Source: Corynebacterium falsenii (lineage in GTDB: Bacteria; Actinomycetota; Actinomycetes; Mycobacteriales; Mycobacteriaceae). From it: DNA of 64,000 nucleotides. The DNA is taken from the NCBI RefSeq assembly GCF_020099275.1, contig NZ_CP083646.1, positions 2,480,001-2,544,000 of the forward strand. The letters run 5' to 3'. A program made the translations under genes and the position numbers. Under the pieces are notes generated by a model, which saw nothing but the letters and a program-made list of their open reading frames with translations, searched no databases and was not told the origin of the DNA. The stretch's first letter is position 1. Every line of letters begins with the position of its first letter. Shown here one piece after another: positions 1 to 7,961 of this stretch.

Positions 1-1027
1 CGTTGCCATTGCCCGCCCCATACGGGAACACCCATGAGTTCGGGCGGCAGGTGAGGTCGTTGTCGGCGTAGGACTCCTCCGGGTTGATGTCGTACAGCTG
101 CTTGTTGTTCAAGCTCAAGGTCTGCTGCATCATGATCGGTGCCAGCGCCCCTGCCTTCTCACAGGGCTGGTGCGCCGCGTAGCCGATGCCGTGACCCACC
201 TCGTGGTTCACCATGTACTGGCGGTAGGCCCCGATGTCCCCATCGAAGGGCGAAGCGCCCCGGATCCACCGAGACTCGTTGAGCACCACGCGGTTGCCGA
301 TCGGCATGTAGCAGCTGGTCTCCATCTGGTAGGAGTTACCGCACACCTCGTGCGTGGTCTGGGTGGAACTCAGCTGAATGCGCAGATCGGGCTTTTCCTT
401 CGAATCCGCAGCGATGTGCCGGAAGGAAAACCGGGGGTCACCGATCCACGATTTCGGGTTCGCCAGCGTGGCATCAACCACCGAAGCGAACGCATCGTCG
501 CCGCCGAACTGCCCCGGGTTGATGCCCTCTTCCACCTCGATGACGTAGGTGTATTCCTCTTTACCCTTGCCCACCTTCGGGCCGGGCGCGCCCACGGTGC
601 GGTACTTGCCGGTTCCCTTACTGGTGAACGGCCCGCCTGGAGGCAGCTCGCCGATTTTGAGGTGCGAATAGTCGCCCTTGGGCGTGGGGCTGTCGCTGCG
701 CTGCGGCGCGTCAGAGTTGCCCGCAGCAGCCGGTGTTGCGGTGTTATCCGCGGTCGCGTCGGAATCCCCGAGCCCCCGCAGCAGCGTGGTGAGCACCAGC
801 AGCGTGACCACGGCAATCGCGCCGGCCATCACCAAGGTGCCCCGGCTCCAGCCACCGCCACCGCTACCATTCGCGCTGCTTCGCCGACGCCGCCCCTGGT
901 ATCCCCGCCCGCCTGAGTACGGATCACGGCCACGCGAAGAAGCGCCCTCTCTGCTCGGTGGCAGGGGGCGCCGCGATACCCGAGGGGCCTCGTGCTTGCC
1001 GTTGTCGGAGCGTCGGTTCGTGGCCAT
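1..1027 (-). CDS. DUF3152 family membrane-anchored zinc-metalloprotease-like protein (3' end cut by window)
   Basis: Reads from an ATG at 1027 off the left edge, so the C-terminus is missing. The first ~55 residues are basic and Gly/Ser-rich, followed by one hydrophobic segment (about residues 58-78, GAIAVVTLLVLTTLL) and a Ser/Pro/Asp linker, which fits a type II membrane protein with an outside domain. The domain carries a metzincin-like zinc motif HEVGHGIGYAAH (H275, E276, H279, H286), which matches HExxHxxGxxxH. DUF3152 proteins (Rv3207c in M. tuberculosis) occupy the same position next to the DUF3107 gene. The substrate is unknown. Family assignment is from the motif and neighbourhood. 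Confidence 0.85.
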   Translation of the reverse strand, partial: MATNRRSDNGKHEAPRVSRRPLPPSREGASSRGRDPYSGGRGYQGRRRRSSANGSGGGGWSRGTLVMAGAIAVVTLLVLTTLLRGLGDSDATADNTATPAAAGNSDAPQRSDSPTPKGDYSHLKIGELPPGGPFTSKGTGKYRTVGAPGPKVGKGKEEYTYVIEVEEGINPGQFGGDDAFASVVDATLANPKSWIGDPRFSFRHIAADSKEKPDLRIQLSSTQTTHEVCGNSYQMETSCYMPIGNRVVLNESRWIRGASPFDGDIGAYRQYMVNHEVGHGIGYAAHQPCEKAGALAPIMMQQTLSLNNKQLYDINPEESYADNDLTCRPNSWVFPYGAGNGN

Positions 1028-1072
1028 GAAGTGCTCTATGTACCTTGCGTCGGGGAAAACTCTCGAACGTGC

Positions 1073-1324
1073 TTAGCGGATGAAGCCCACGGAGTGCTTC
1101 GTCTCCGGGCCCACCTCAACGTAGGCCACCTCGGAACGCACCAGGATGTAGCGAGAGCCCTTGGCCCCCTCCAGCACGGTGGTGGCGTGATCGTCGGTCT
1201 GGCTCAGAAATTCTTCCAGCTGGCGCACGATCTCGTCCTGGCTCTTGCCATCACCTTGTTCGGTGTTCTCGGTGCTAATGACGAGCTCACGAGTACTACG
1301 CGCAAAGCCAATTTTGATCTGCAT
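1073..1324 (-). CDS. DUF3107 family protein (TB9.4-like)
   Basis: An 83-residue acidic protein beginning MQIKIGFARSTRELV and ending with a conserved-looking VAYVEVGPETKHSVGF segment. Length and both ends fit actinobacterial DUF3107 (Rv3208A/TB9.4), a small cytosolic protein of unknown function. It lies between the DUF3152 gene and the divergent DEAD-box helicase, as in mycobacteria. No signal peptide or membrane segment is visible. The 69 bp to the helicase start must hold both promoters. Confidence 0.85.
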   Translation of the reverse strand: MQIKIGFARSTRELVISTENTEQGDGKSQDEIVRQLEEFLSQTDDHATTVLEGAKGSRYILVRSEVAYVEVGPETKHSVGFIR

Positions 1325-1393
1325 GAGAGGCGCTACCTGTCCTTTACTTTTCAGAGTGCAGTAATGTGACCATCATAGCTGTAATTACCGACC

Positions 1394-2788
1394 GTGACGG
1401 AAAGGCGGTTGCACGTGGCCCACGGCGCTCATGATCCTCAGGGCTCCTCGGCGGGGGCTCCCCCGACATTCGCTGAGCTGGGTGTAGCTGCGGAAATCGT
1501 CGATGCGCTGGCGGAAAAGGACATCCTTCGTCCCTTCGCCATCCAGGAGTACGCGGTGCCGATCGCCCTCGGCGGACAGGATCTCATCGGCCAGGCTCGC
1601 ACGGGTATGGGCAAAACTCTCGGTTTCGGCATCCCCGTTGTTGATCGGGTTTTCGACGACGCCACAGTCTCCGCACCCAACGGCACGCCACGGGCCCTCG
1701 TGGTGGTACCCACCCGGGAACTTTGCCTGCAGGTTACCGACGACATCGCACTGGCAGCGCGCTATGCCACAGTCCCGGTCGATCCCAACGCCCCGGGCGT
1801 GCATACTCCTGAGGGCTCCGGCGAGAAAACCCGTCCGCTGTCGGTGCTCTCCACCTACGGCGGCGTGGGCTTCGACAGGCAAGTGGAGGCCACCCGCGCG
1901 GGCGTGGACATCATCGTGGGCACCCCCGGCCGGCTGCTGGATCTTTCCCGCCAGAAGCTCCTCGATCTCTCGACAGTCGAGATCGTGGTGCTCGATGAGG
2001 CCGACGAGATGCTGGCCCAAGGATTCCTCGAGGATGTGCAGGACATCCTGGCTCTAACAAACCCGCAGCGGCAGACGATGCTGTTTTCCGCAACGATGCC
2101 CGGCCCCATCCTCGCTTTGACCCGCACGTTCATGAACCACCCGGTGATGATCCAGGCCGATAACGCGGCCACGGAGGCCACGCACTCCACCACCACGCAG
2201 ATCGCCTTCCAGTCGCACAAGATGGATCGCATGTCCGCTTTGTCGCGCATCCTGCAATCCCCCGGGCGTGGGCGCACCATCGTATTTGCGCGAACCAAGC
2301 GGCAAGCAGCAACGGTGGCCCAGGACCTCGCGGCCCTCGGGTTTAAGGTCGGCGCAGTGCACGGCGACATGAAACAGCCCGATCGTGAAATCTCGCTCAA
2401 CGAGTTCCGCACCGGCTCGATCGACATCATGGTGGCCACGGACGTTGCGGCGCGCGGCATCGACGTGGACGATGTCACCCACGTCATCAACTACCAGGTC
2501 CCCGACGACGAGCGCACCTACGTGCACCGCATTGGCCGCACGGGCCGCGCTGGGCACACGGGAACCGCCGTGAGCCTCGTCGGCTGGGACGAAGTGCAGC
2601 GCTGGAACGCCATCGACGATGCGCTGAACCTTAACCTTGCCAATCCCCCGCAGTGGTTCTCCTCGAGCCCGGAGTTCCTTGACCGCTTCGACCTGCCGGA
2701 GGACATCACCGATCGGGTGGGACCGCGCCGGCACGTCCGCGGCGCGCAATCCGCCACCGCCCCCGCACGAAAGCGCCCACCCCGGTGA
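1394..2788 (+). CDS. DEAD-box ATP-dependent RNA helicase
   Basis: A 464-residue cytosolic helicase that should unwind RNA using ATP. The motifs appear in order: Q motif (FAELG...RPFAIQ, residues ~25-55), motif I ARTGMGKT, Ia PTRELCLQV, GG, TPGRLLDL (Ib), motif II DEAD (VLDEADEML), motif III SAT, then the second RecA domain with IVFARTKR (IV), ATDVAARGIDV (V) and HRIGRTGRAG (VI). A short basic tail (APARKRPPR) follows. The start is GTG at 1394. It overlaps the next gene by 4 bp (GTGA), so the two are probably translationally coupled. It matches the Rv3211 (rhlE-annotated) position; the exact paralog name is uncertain. Confidence 0.95.
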   Translation: MTERRLHVAHGAHDPQGSSAGAPPTFAELGVAAEIVDALAEKDILRPFAIQEYAVPIALGGQDLIGQARTGMGKTLGFGIPVVDRVFDDATVSAPNGTPRALVVVPTRELCLQVTDDIALAARYATVPVDPNAPGVHTPEGSGEKTRPLSVLSTYGGVGFDRQVEATRAGVDIIVGTPGRLLDLSRQKLLDLSTVEIVVLDEADEMLAQGFLEDVQDILALTNPQRQTMLFSATMPGPILALTRTFMNHPVMIQADNAATEATHSTTTQIAFQSHKMDRMSALSRILQSPGRGRTIVFARTKRQAATVAQDLAALGFKVGAVHGDMKQPDREISLNEFRTGSIDIMVATDVAARGIDVDDVTHVINYQVPDDERTYVHRIGRTGRAGHTGTAVSLVGWDEVQRWNAIDDALNLNLANPPQWFSSSPEFLDRFDLPEDITDRVGPRRHVRGAQSATAPARKRPPR

Positions 2789-4083
2789 GCAAGCACCACC
2801 GCAGCCTCTTCCAGCCCCCGGAGCGTCGCACGCGCGCGGATCTCGCGGTCACTGCGGCAATCGCGATCGGTGCCGTGGGCCTTGGCCTCGCCACATGGTG
2901 GGGATCGGACGCCCGCGATGCGGACCTGCAGGTCTACTCCCCCAGGACCCAGTGGTCAGACAACGTCTCGGCCAGCGCCCAGCCGATGCCGACTGCGGTC
3001 GAACAGGCCTGGTCAGCCCCCACGAAGACCCGTGGGTTGTTGGTGGATGCTCGGGGTGGCGTCGGGATAGAAAAGGCCGACGGGACGTTTGAGATGCTCG
3101 ACGCCGACAGCGGCACCCCGCTCTGGTCCTACCACCGGTCCGAGGCGTTGTGCGCGGCCGCCATCGTGTGGGACCAAGCCAACCTCGTGTACGAGGGACC
3201 GAAGGGCTGCGGCCAAGCGGTGAGCATCAAGGCCGCGACCGGCGAGTACGAGGCGACCCGCGACGCGCTCGCGCCCCAATCAGTGGACGTGTTCCACAGC
3301 CGGGACAAATTGGGGCTTATCTCCCCGAAGACCGTGGAGCTGTGGCGCTCGGATCTGGTGCGGACCGTGATCGTTGGTAACCAGGAAGCACCCGCGAAGC
3401 CTAACCTGCAGGAGCACCCGGAGTGCACGTTCACCTCGGCACTAACCCGCACGTCGCTGCTCGCGACCGCCCAGACCTGCCCGGGCCAGGAAAAGAAGCT
3501 CGTGCGTCTGCTCAAGACGGTCCCGAAGGAATCCGATCAACCGGAGAAAATCCACGAATTCACCGTGCCCGCCGGCAGCGAACTGGTGGCCATTGGCCAG
3601 CAAGCGGCGGTGATCTACATTCCCGGCAACGGCCAACCCGCACGGGACCCCGCCGATAACCTCGGCGCGCGCTTCCAGGTGCTCAACAAGGACGGCACGT
3701 TCCAGCAGTATCCGGCACAGGTCGCCCCACCCTTGCAGCCGACCCCCGGTGGCCCGGAGGGGATCTACGAGCCGCAGACCGCCGACCTGGCACACAATAT
3801 GACCTGGTTCGACGGCGCACGGCTCGTGGCCTTCAAGCCCGGCTCGATGGAGCCAGATTATGTGGTGGAGGGCGCCTTGGGCACGGGTGCGTCGATGGGC
3901 CAGCGGCTGCTCGTACCCACGGCGGAGGGTATCGCGGTGGTGAACTGGACTACGGGCAAGACCGAGCGAACCATTCCGGTGGATCGCGGCGGCTACGCAG
4001 GCCCGGTGACACTGCGCGTTGCCGGAAAGACCCTTGTGGAGCAGCGCGGGGAGCAGATCGTGGCGCTCCGAGCAATCGCGTAA
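2785..4083 (+). CDS. Membrane-anchored PQQ-like beta-propeller protein (Rv3212-like)
   Basis: A 432-residue protein with a basic N-terminus and one membrane segment (about residues 20-38, DLAVTAAIAIGAVGLGLATWW). The rest is predicted extracytoplasmic and rich in propeller-type strands such as EKADGTFEMLDADSGTPLWSY and VVNWTTGKTERTIPV. Four well-spaced cysteines (in EALCAAAI, PKGCGQ, EHPECTF, AQTCPGQ) could form disulfides. The GTG start overlaps the helicase stop. The helicase-propeller pairing is conserved in mycobacteria (Rv3211-Rv3212). No enzymatic motif is visible and the function is unknown. Confidence 0.8.
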   Translation: MSKHHRSLFQPPERRTRADLAVTAAIAIGAVGLGLATWWGSDARDADLQVYSPRTQWSDNVSASAQPMPTAVEQAWSAPTKTRGLLVDARGGVGIEKADGTFEMLDADSGTPLWSYHRSEALCAAAIVWDQANLVYEGPKGCGQAVSIKAATGEYEATRDALAPQSVDVFHSRDKLGLISPKTVELWRSDLVRTVIVGNQEAPAKPNLQEHPECTFTSALTRTSLLATAQTCPGQEKKLVRLLKTVPKESDQPEKIHEFTVPAGSELVAIGQQAAVIYIPGNGQPARDPADNLGARFQVLNKDGTFQQYPAQVAPPLQPTPGGPEGIYEPQTADLAHNMTWFDGARLVAFKPGSMEPDYVVEGALGTGASMGQRLLVPTAEGIAVVNWTTGKTERTIPVDRGGYAGPVTLRVAGKTLVEQRGEQIVALRAIA

Positions 4084-4113
4084 GGCCGCGCGGTGGTGGT
4101 GCGGTGGTCTAGG

Positions 4114-5202
4114 ATGATCCGGGTGGACCTTCTAGTCATCTCCAACCTCAATTCGACCAGCATCACGGAGCGTTCGATGCGCCGGGTCATTCCCACGCTG
4201 GTATCGATACCCGGGGTGCACGTGACCGCGCATTTCACGCAGTACAAGGGCCACGCGCAGGAGCTCGCGGCCCAGGCGAAGAAAGATGGCCGCGACGTGG
4301 TGGTGGTCATCGGCGGTGATGGCACCGTCAACGAGGCCATCAATGGGCTCGTGGACGCGGAAGCGACGCCCGGAGCAGAATCGGATACCGCATCAGATTC
4401 AGAGCACATGCCCCTGCTGGGCGTGGTGCCCACGGGATCCGCGAATGTGTTTGCCCGCGCGCTCGGGTTCTCGGCCACGCCCCGGCATGCCGTAGAGCAG
4501 CTCGCCGAGGCCATCAAGCAACGTTCGGTGCGCCGCGTGGCGCTGGGAACGTGGAAGGTGCCGGAGTCCACCGAGGGCAAGCGCCGCTTCTTCGTGGTTA
4601 ATGCCGGGTTTGGCCTGGACGCAGACGTGATCCGCTACATGGAGGAATACCGCTCGGACGGCAGCGCGGCCACGCCATTGCAGTACATGATCGCGTCGCT
4701 GAAAATGTGGGCACAGCTGCTGCGCTATCCGCCGAAGATTGCGGTCTCGGCGCGCAATAGCTCCGATTCGTTGGAGCTGACGGACATGCCGGTGGTGTTT
4801 GTTTCACACTCGGATCCGTGGACGTATCTGGGCCCTTTCCCTGTGCGAACCAACCCGGGGTGTGGTTTCGATGACGGTCTGGGATTGTACGCACTGCGCA
4901 ATACTGTGGGGGTGCGGCCGCTACTGGCGATCATGAGCCTGTTGTTCCCCTCGCTGCGGAGAGTTTCCTCCTCGCAATTTGTGAGCTTCGCGGGGGCGAG
5001 CACGGCACGGTTGGCGCTGAAGCATTCCGATTCCGAAGACGATCCGATTCGCGGGTTCCAGGTGGACGGCGAATATGTGGACCTTGAGGAGTATGGCGGA
5101 GATCCGGAGCATCCGCAGGTGGAGCTGGGGGTATATCCGGAGGGCATTGAGCTTCTTGCCCCGGTCGCGGTGCCAACCCGGCGTTTCCGACGCCGCCGCT
5201 AG
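4114..5202 (+). CDS. Diacylglycerol/lipid kinase family protein (DAGK catalytic domain)
   Basis: A 362-residue protein with the lipid-kinase nucleotide-binding signature GGDGTVNEAINGL (residues ~67-79) and the second conserved segment GVVPTGSANVFARALG. The family phosphorylates diacylglycerol, sphingoid bases or related lipids at the membrane face with ATP. The C-terminal beta-sandwich (FQVDGEYVDLEEYGGDPEH) is also typical. ATG 4114 was chosen. An in-frame GTG at 4093 adds seven unlike residues, and GTG 4123 is a further possibility. It follows the propeller gene closely. A possible transcription end or DtxR-like box lies just after the stop. Confidence 0.85.
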   Translation: MIRVDLLVISNLNSTSITERSMRRVIPTLVSIPGVHVTAHFTQYKGHAQELAAQAKKDGRDVVVVIGGDGTVNEAINGLVDAEATPGAESDTASDSEHMPLLGVVPTGSANVFARALGFSATPRHAVEQLAEAIKQRSVRRVALGTWKVPESTEGKRRFFVVNAGFGLDADVIRYMEEYRSDGSAATPLQYMIASLKMWAQLLRYPPKIAVSARNSSDSLELTDMPVVFVSHSDPWTYLGPFPVRTNPGCGFDDGLGLYALRNTVGVRPLLAIMSLLFPSLRRVSSSQFVSFAGASTARLALKHSDSEDDPIRGFQVDGEYVDLEEYGGDPEHPQVELGVYPEGIELLAPVAVPTRRFRRRR

Positions 5203-5210
5203 CCACCAAG

Positions 5211-5229
5211 TTAGGTTCCCCTAATTCAT
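5211..5229. promoter_or_regulatory. DtxR-box-like inverted repeat (weak)
   Basis: TTAGGTTCCCCTAA at 5211-5224 is an inverted repeat (TTAGG-N4-CCTAA). Compared by eye with the 19-bp DtxR/IdeR consensus, the first half matches fully and the last five positions poorly (about 13 of 19). It could be an iron-regulator site upstream of whiB1, whose product carries an Fe-S cluster, or simply a small hairpin after the lipid-kinase gene. Confidence 0.3.
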
Positions 5230-5277
5230 AACGTGGCAGGGTAAAGCTGACACAACACTTTCACCAAATCGTTTTTG

Positions 5278-5293
5278 TGTGACGTTCGTCACT
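5278..5293. promoter_or_regulatory. CRP/GlxR-type operator upstream of whiB1
   Basis: TGTGACGTTCGTCACT fits the CRP/GlxR consensus TGTGA-N6-TCACA with one mismatch at the last base. It lies about 390 bp upstream of the whiB1 start, within a 480-bp gene-free stretch. In M. tuberculosis the whiB1 promoter is a known CRP (Rv3676) target, so a GlxR site here is expected by family knowledge. The sequence alone does not show whether it activates or represses. Confidence 0.7.
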
Positions 5294-5581
5294 TTTTTCC
5301 CCTAGGTCTAGCGCGATTCCCAGAATCGTGCCATTATCGTCCAAGTAACCGCTAAGGGACCGGCAGGTTAACACAATCTAAACGGCCCCTTAACCTTGAC
5401 GAGAAGCTGCCGCTTGATTTCCTGCGGGAATAAGCCCACCACGTCGTCAACCACCACGCTCACCAGCTGCATCCTCTGGCGCATGCCATTTTCTCACCTC
5501 GAATTCGAGGTTGGGTCTTGTGCGCTCGAAAAACGGGTGACAGCCGGCCCCAGGGTGGATTTACGTGACAAGCAACTGCCA

Positions 5582-5629
5582 GAACATCGCTGCACTGCGC
5601 CCAGCACTGCGCGTGGAAAGACGATGTTC
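5582..5629 (+). repeat. Stem-loop with internal direct repeat in whiB1 leader
   Basis: Perfect 8-bp inverted arms GAACATCG (5582-5589) and CGATGTTC (5622-5629) enclose a loop holding two copies of GCACTGCGC (5592-5600 and 5604-5612, period 12). It sits 54 bp before the whiB1 start. It could be a regulator-binding repeat or an RNA structure in the leader. The rest of 5203-5682 holds no credible ORF. Confidence 0.55.
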
Positions 5630-5682
5630 GCACCGACTGAACCGATTAACTCGACTGACTTACCACTAGAAGGGACCCCACC

Positions 5683-5946
5683 ATGGATTGGCGCCACAAG
5701 GCAATTTGCCGCGACGAAGACCCCGAACTGTTCTTCCCCGTCGGAAACTCCGGCCCGGCCCTGGCTCAGATCGCCCAGGCCAAGCTGGTCTGCAACCGCT
5801 GCCCCGTTTCTCGCGAGTGCCTGAGCTGGGCTATCGAGTCCGGCCAGGACGCCGGCGTGTGGGGTGGCATGGCTGAAGACGAGCGCCGCGCACTGAAGCG
5901 TCGCAACAACCGCGGCCGTCGCACCCGCACCCGCGTGACTGTCTAA
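5683..5946 (+). CDS. whiB1: WhiB1-type Fe-S transcriptional regulator (WhcE-like)
   Basis: An 87-residue WhiB-family protein. The four [4Fe-4S] ligands are C9, C37, C40 and C46 (CRDED...CNRCPVSREC), followed by the GVWGG turn motif and an Arg/Lys-rich DNA-binding tail (RRALKRRNNRGRRTRTR). Cysteine spacing and length match WhiB1, which binds DNA and the primary sigma factor and reacts with NO. An AGAAGGG ribosome site precedes the ATG. In C. glutamicum the equivalent next to sigH is called whcE. A strong terminator follows. Confidence 0.92.
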   Translation: MDWRHKAICRDEDPELFFPVGNSGPALAQIAQAKLVCNRCPVSRECLSWAIESGQDAGVWGGMAEDERRALKRRNNRGRRTRTRVTV

Positions 5947-5975
5947 GGACAACTCAACCACTTTCACGACGCTTC

Positions 5976-6008
5976 AACCGCGCCCCGCACACCACGGGGC
6001 GCGGTTTT
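5976..6008 (+). terminator. Rho-independent terminator after whiB1
   Basis: Perfect 12-bp stem AACCGCGCCCCG (5976-5987) / CGGGGCGCGGTT (5995-6006) with a 7-nt loop, followed by TTTTCG. It ends whiB1 transcription before the bL37 gene. Confidence 0.9.
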
Positions 6009-6079
6009 CGCAATTGTTTCCCTTGACCGTTAGACTAAAGCGGTTAAAAGATGTCCCCCACCCACCCAAAGGAGCTGCA

Positions 6080-6154
6080 ATGAGCAAGCGTGGCCGCAAG
6101 CGCAAGGACCGTCGCAAGAAGAAGGCTAACCACGGTCGTCGCCCCAACGCTTAA
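6080..6154 (+). CDS. 50S ribosomal protein bL37 (24 residues)
   Basis: A 24-codon gene beginning MSKRGRKRKDRRKKK and ending NHGRRPNA, preceded by AAAGGAG (6068-6074) at 5-nt spacing. Size and the KRGRKxRDRK...KANHGKRPNA-like pattern match bL37, the small extra large-subunit protein seen in mycobacterial ribosome structures. Older annotations call such proteins AURKAIP1/COX24-domain proteins. It is transcribed alone, bounded by terminators on both sides. Confidence 0.88.
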   Translation: MSKRGRKRKDRRKKKANHGRRPNA

Positions 6155-6172
6155 GCGTTGACCAGGTACCAG

Positions 6173-6219
6173 CAAAGCCCCATCACCACTGGCTCGATTC
6201 CAGTGATGATGGGGCTTTG
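6173..6219. terminator. Bidirectional terminator between bL37 and rshA
   Basis: Long hairpin: CAAAGCCCCATCA (6173-6185) pairs with TGATGGGGCTTTG (6207-6219), and the inner CACTGG pairs with CCAGTG. The outer ends are short A and T tracts, so it can work for the + strand bL37 gene and for the convergent rshA. Confidence 0.85.
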
Positions 6220-6231
6220 TTCGCTAGCGCG

Positions 6232-6501
6232 CTAGCCGCGCTCCACTCGGTACTGCACCCGGAGTTGCCGCGTGATTCTCGTGCGCAGCTCCACGGGCGC
6301 CTGCTGGGAACAACAGCTGCGCAGCAACTGCCGCACCTGCTGCTCGATTCCCAGCTGCTGCAGGCATGCCGGGCATGCATCCGCGTGGGCCTGTAGTTTC
6401 GCACGAGCCTCCGGCGATCCCCCGCCGTCGACATATTCATAGAGTGCGTCTAACAGGTCCTCGCAGCGGACCTTCGAGACGTTTTTTGGATCTTCTAGCA
6501 T
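6232..6501 (-). CDS. rshA: Zinc-binding anti-sigma factor RshA (mycothiol-system type)
   Basis: An 89-residue anti-sigma factor with the ZAS motif HADACPAC (H-x3-C-x2-C) in the middle and a further CC pair (LRSCCSQQ) downstream. Family members hold SigH inactive in the cytosol and release it when the cysteines are oxidised. It starts 9 bp after the sigH stop, so the two form one operon and are likely made together. Length is standard. Confidence 0.92.
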   Translation of the reverse strand: MLEDPKNVSKVRCEDLLDALYEYVDGGGSPEARAKLQAHADACPACLQQLGIEQQVRQLLRSCCSQQAPVELRTRITRQLRVQYRVERG

Positions 6502-6510
6502 CGCGTTGAC

Positions 6511-7194
6511 CTATCCTTTCTGTCCGCTGTCTGCTGTTGCGACCGGTTGAGCCTTCTTCTGTGCCGGTTTCTTCGCCGTGGAACGCCCCGGCTGCGCGCC
6601 CAAGCCCGTGTCAATGCCGTGCTCGGCTGCCACGTCCTTGAGCTTGGCTCGCAGTTGCTTGCGCCCGCGGTGCAGCCGACTCATCACGGTGCCGATGGGC
6701 GTGTCCATGATCTCGGCGATTTCCTTGTACGGCAGGCCCTCGACATCCGCGTAGTAGACCACCATGCGGTAGTCCTCGCCCAGGCTCATGAGCGCATCCT
6801 GGATACGCTGGTCCGGGATGTGCCGCAGCGCTTCGACCTCGGCGGATTCCAGGCCCACCGAGTCGTGCTTGGCCGTTTCGGCCTGCTGCCAATCGGTCAT
6901 GTCTTCGGCGCTGGATTCCGCCGGGCGGCGCTGTGCCTTGCGGTAGTTGTTGATGTACGTGTTGGTGAGGATGCGATACATCCACGCCTTGAGGTTGGTC
7001 CCTGGCTTGTAGCTTCCGAAGGCTTGGTAGGCCTTCATGTACACGTCTTGAACCAGGTCCTGCGCGTCCGCGGGGTTGCGGGTCATCCGCAGCGCTGCAC
7101 CATACATTTGGTCCAGCAGCGGCAGCGCTTCTGCTTCGAACCTGGCCAACAGTTGCGCGTCGCTATCGTTGCTGCGCTTGGGTGTGGGAGCCAT
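6511..7194 (-). CDS. sigH: ECF RNA polymerase sigma factor SigH
   Basis: A 227-residue ECF sigma factor. The sigma-2 region spans about residues 20-85 ([26 protein letters not shown], split by short gaps in the family) and sigma-4 about 125-190 ([30 protein letters not shown]). SigH drives heat and thiol-oxidative stress genes. Here it precedes its antagonist rshA. The last ~30 residues form an Ala/Lys/Gln-rich tail ([14 protein letters not shown]) beyond the usual end. GAGAGGAG precedes the ATG. An autoregulatory GGAA-type -35 element may lie in the 54-bp gap upstream, but I could not settle its -10. Confidence 0.93.
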   Translation of the reverse strand: MAPTPKRSNDSDAQLLARFEAEALPLLDQMYGAALRMTRNPADAQDLVQDVYMKAYQAFGSYKPGTNLKAWMYRILTNTYINNYRKAQRRPAESSAEDMTDWQQAETAKHDSVGLESAEVEALRHIPDQRIQDALMSLGEDYRMVVYYADVEGLPYKEIAEIMDTPIGTVMSRLHRGRKQLRAKLKDVAAEHGIDTGLGAQPGRSTAKKPAQKKAQPVATADSGQKG

Positions 7195-7248
7195 GGTCTC
7201 CTCTCTACGGGTGGGTCCTACTCGGTTCCAACGGGTGATCCCGCCAGC

Positions 7249-7890
7249 TTATTCCAGAAGCGCGGGGCTATTGTTCGCCACGTTGCCCACCGCTGTGCTG
7301 ACCTTCCGGCTGGTGAGCGTTCGGGTCGCCTCCATATTCGACGCCGCAACGAACCCCTTCCGTTCAGCATCCGGTGCGTCGGACAGCCAGAAATCCATTT
7401 CGTCTCCCACGAGGATGCGTGGCATGCGGTGGTGGAGCCACTGCAGATCAGGCAGCGCCTCCGTGGTGATGATCGTGCCGTACAGTACCCCGTCGATGGC
7501 TGTGCAAAGGCCCGCCATGAACAGCGGCGAGCCGTCCTTGTTGGCGGTGAACCAGGGCTGCTTGCGGGTGCCATCCTTGGTCCATTCGTACCAACCGTCC
7601 ATGGGGAAAGCGCACGGGAGGGAACCGGCGAACAGGGGTTTGTCGTAGGCCGTTTCCCCGCGGGCATTAAACACGGTTTTTGGTGGATAGCCCCAGGTTG
7701 CGGGGCCGATGGTGGGCACGTCTTTGAACGTGCGCACGATGGGCACCACGTGGGTGGGGGCCACATTATAATTTGGTTTCGGTGCGCCCCGGTCGGCGCC
7801 GACTGTGTTCACTTGTTCGGCGTGAGTGCGGCTTTTTATGGCCGCGATGATCTGTTCCGGGGCGGAGAATAATACGTATCGGCCACACAT
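7249..7890 (-). CDS. SRAP-domain (YedK/HMCES-like) abasic-site processing protein
   Basis: A 213-residue protein beginning MCGRYV. After Met removal, Cys2 is the catalytic nucleophile that crosslinks to abasic sites in single-stranded DNA. Other family residues are visible: the NVAPTHVVP segment, the active-site Glu in DGWYEW, and the His in HHRMP. It corresponds to Rv3226c beside aroA in M. tuberculosis. It is divergent from aroA across a 71-bp spacer with a tandem 9-bp repeat. Expected role: protecting the genome at AP sites. Confidence 0.9.
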   Translation of the reverse strand: MCGRYVLFSAPEQIIAAIKSRTHAEQVNTVGADRGAPKPNYNVAPTHVVPIVRTFKDVPTIGPATWGYPPKTVFNARGETAYDKPLFAGSLPCAFPMDGWYEWTKDGTRKQPWFTANKDGSPLFMAGLCTAIDGVLYGTIITTEALPDLQWLHHRMPRILVGDEMDFWLSDAPDAERKGFVAASNMEATRTLTSRKVSTAVGNVANNSPALLE

Positions 7891-7905
7891 AGTGATCCAT
7901 TATCC

Positions 7906-7925
7906 CCCTGTGATAGCCCTGTGAT
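7906..7925. repeat. Tandem CCCTGTGAT repeat in the SRAP/aroA divergent promoter
   Basis: Two copies of CCCTGTGAT (7906-7914 and 7917-7925) with an 11-bp period, one helical turn, in the 71-bp spacer between two divergent genes. The arrangement suggests a protein-binding site, but no known regulator motif is recognised. Confidence 0.45.
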
Positions 7926-7961
7926 CGCCTTTGCGGTCGCACAAGTGACAGAATAGGAAGC

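Noticed and set aside
5396..5682. Open frame running into whiB1 from 5396
   Set aside because: It is out of frame with whiB1, with no motif, and covers the regulatory leader.
6547..7872. 441-codon open frame antisense to sigH and the SRAP gene
   Set aside because: It spans two genuine genes with catalytic motifs on the opposite strand.
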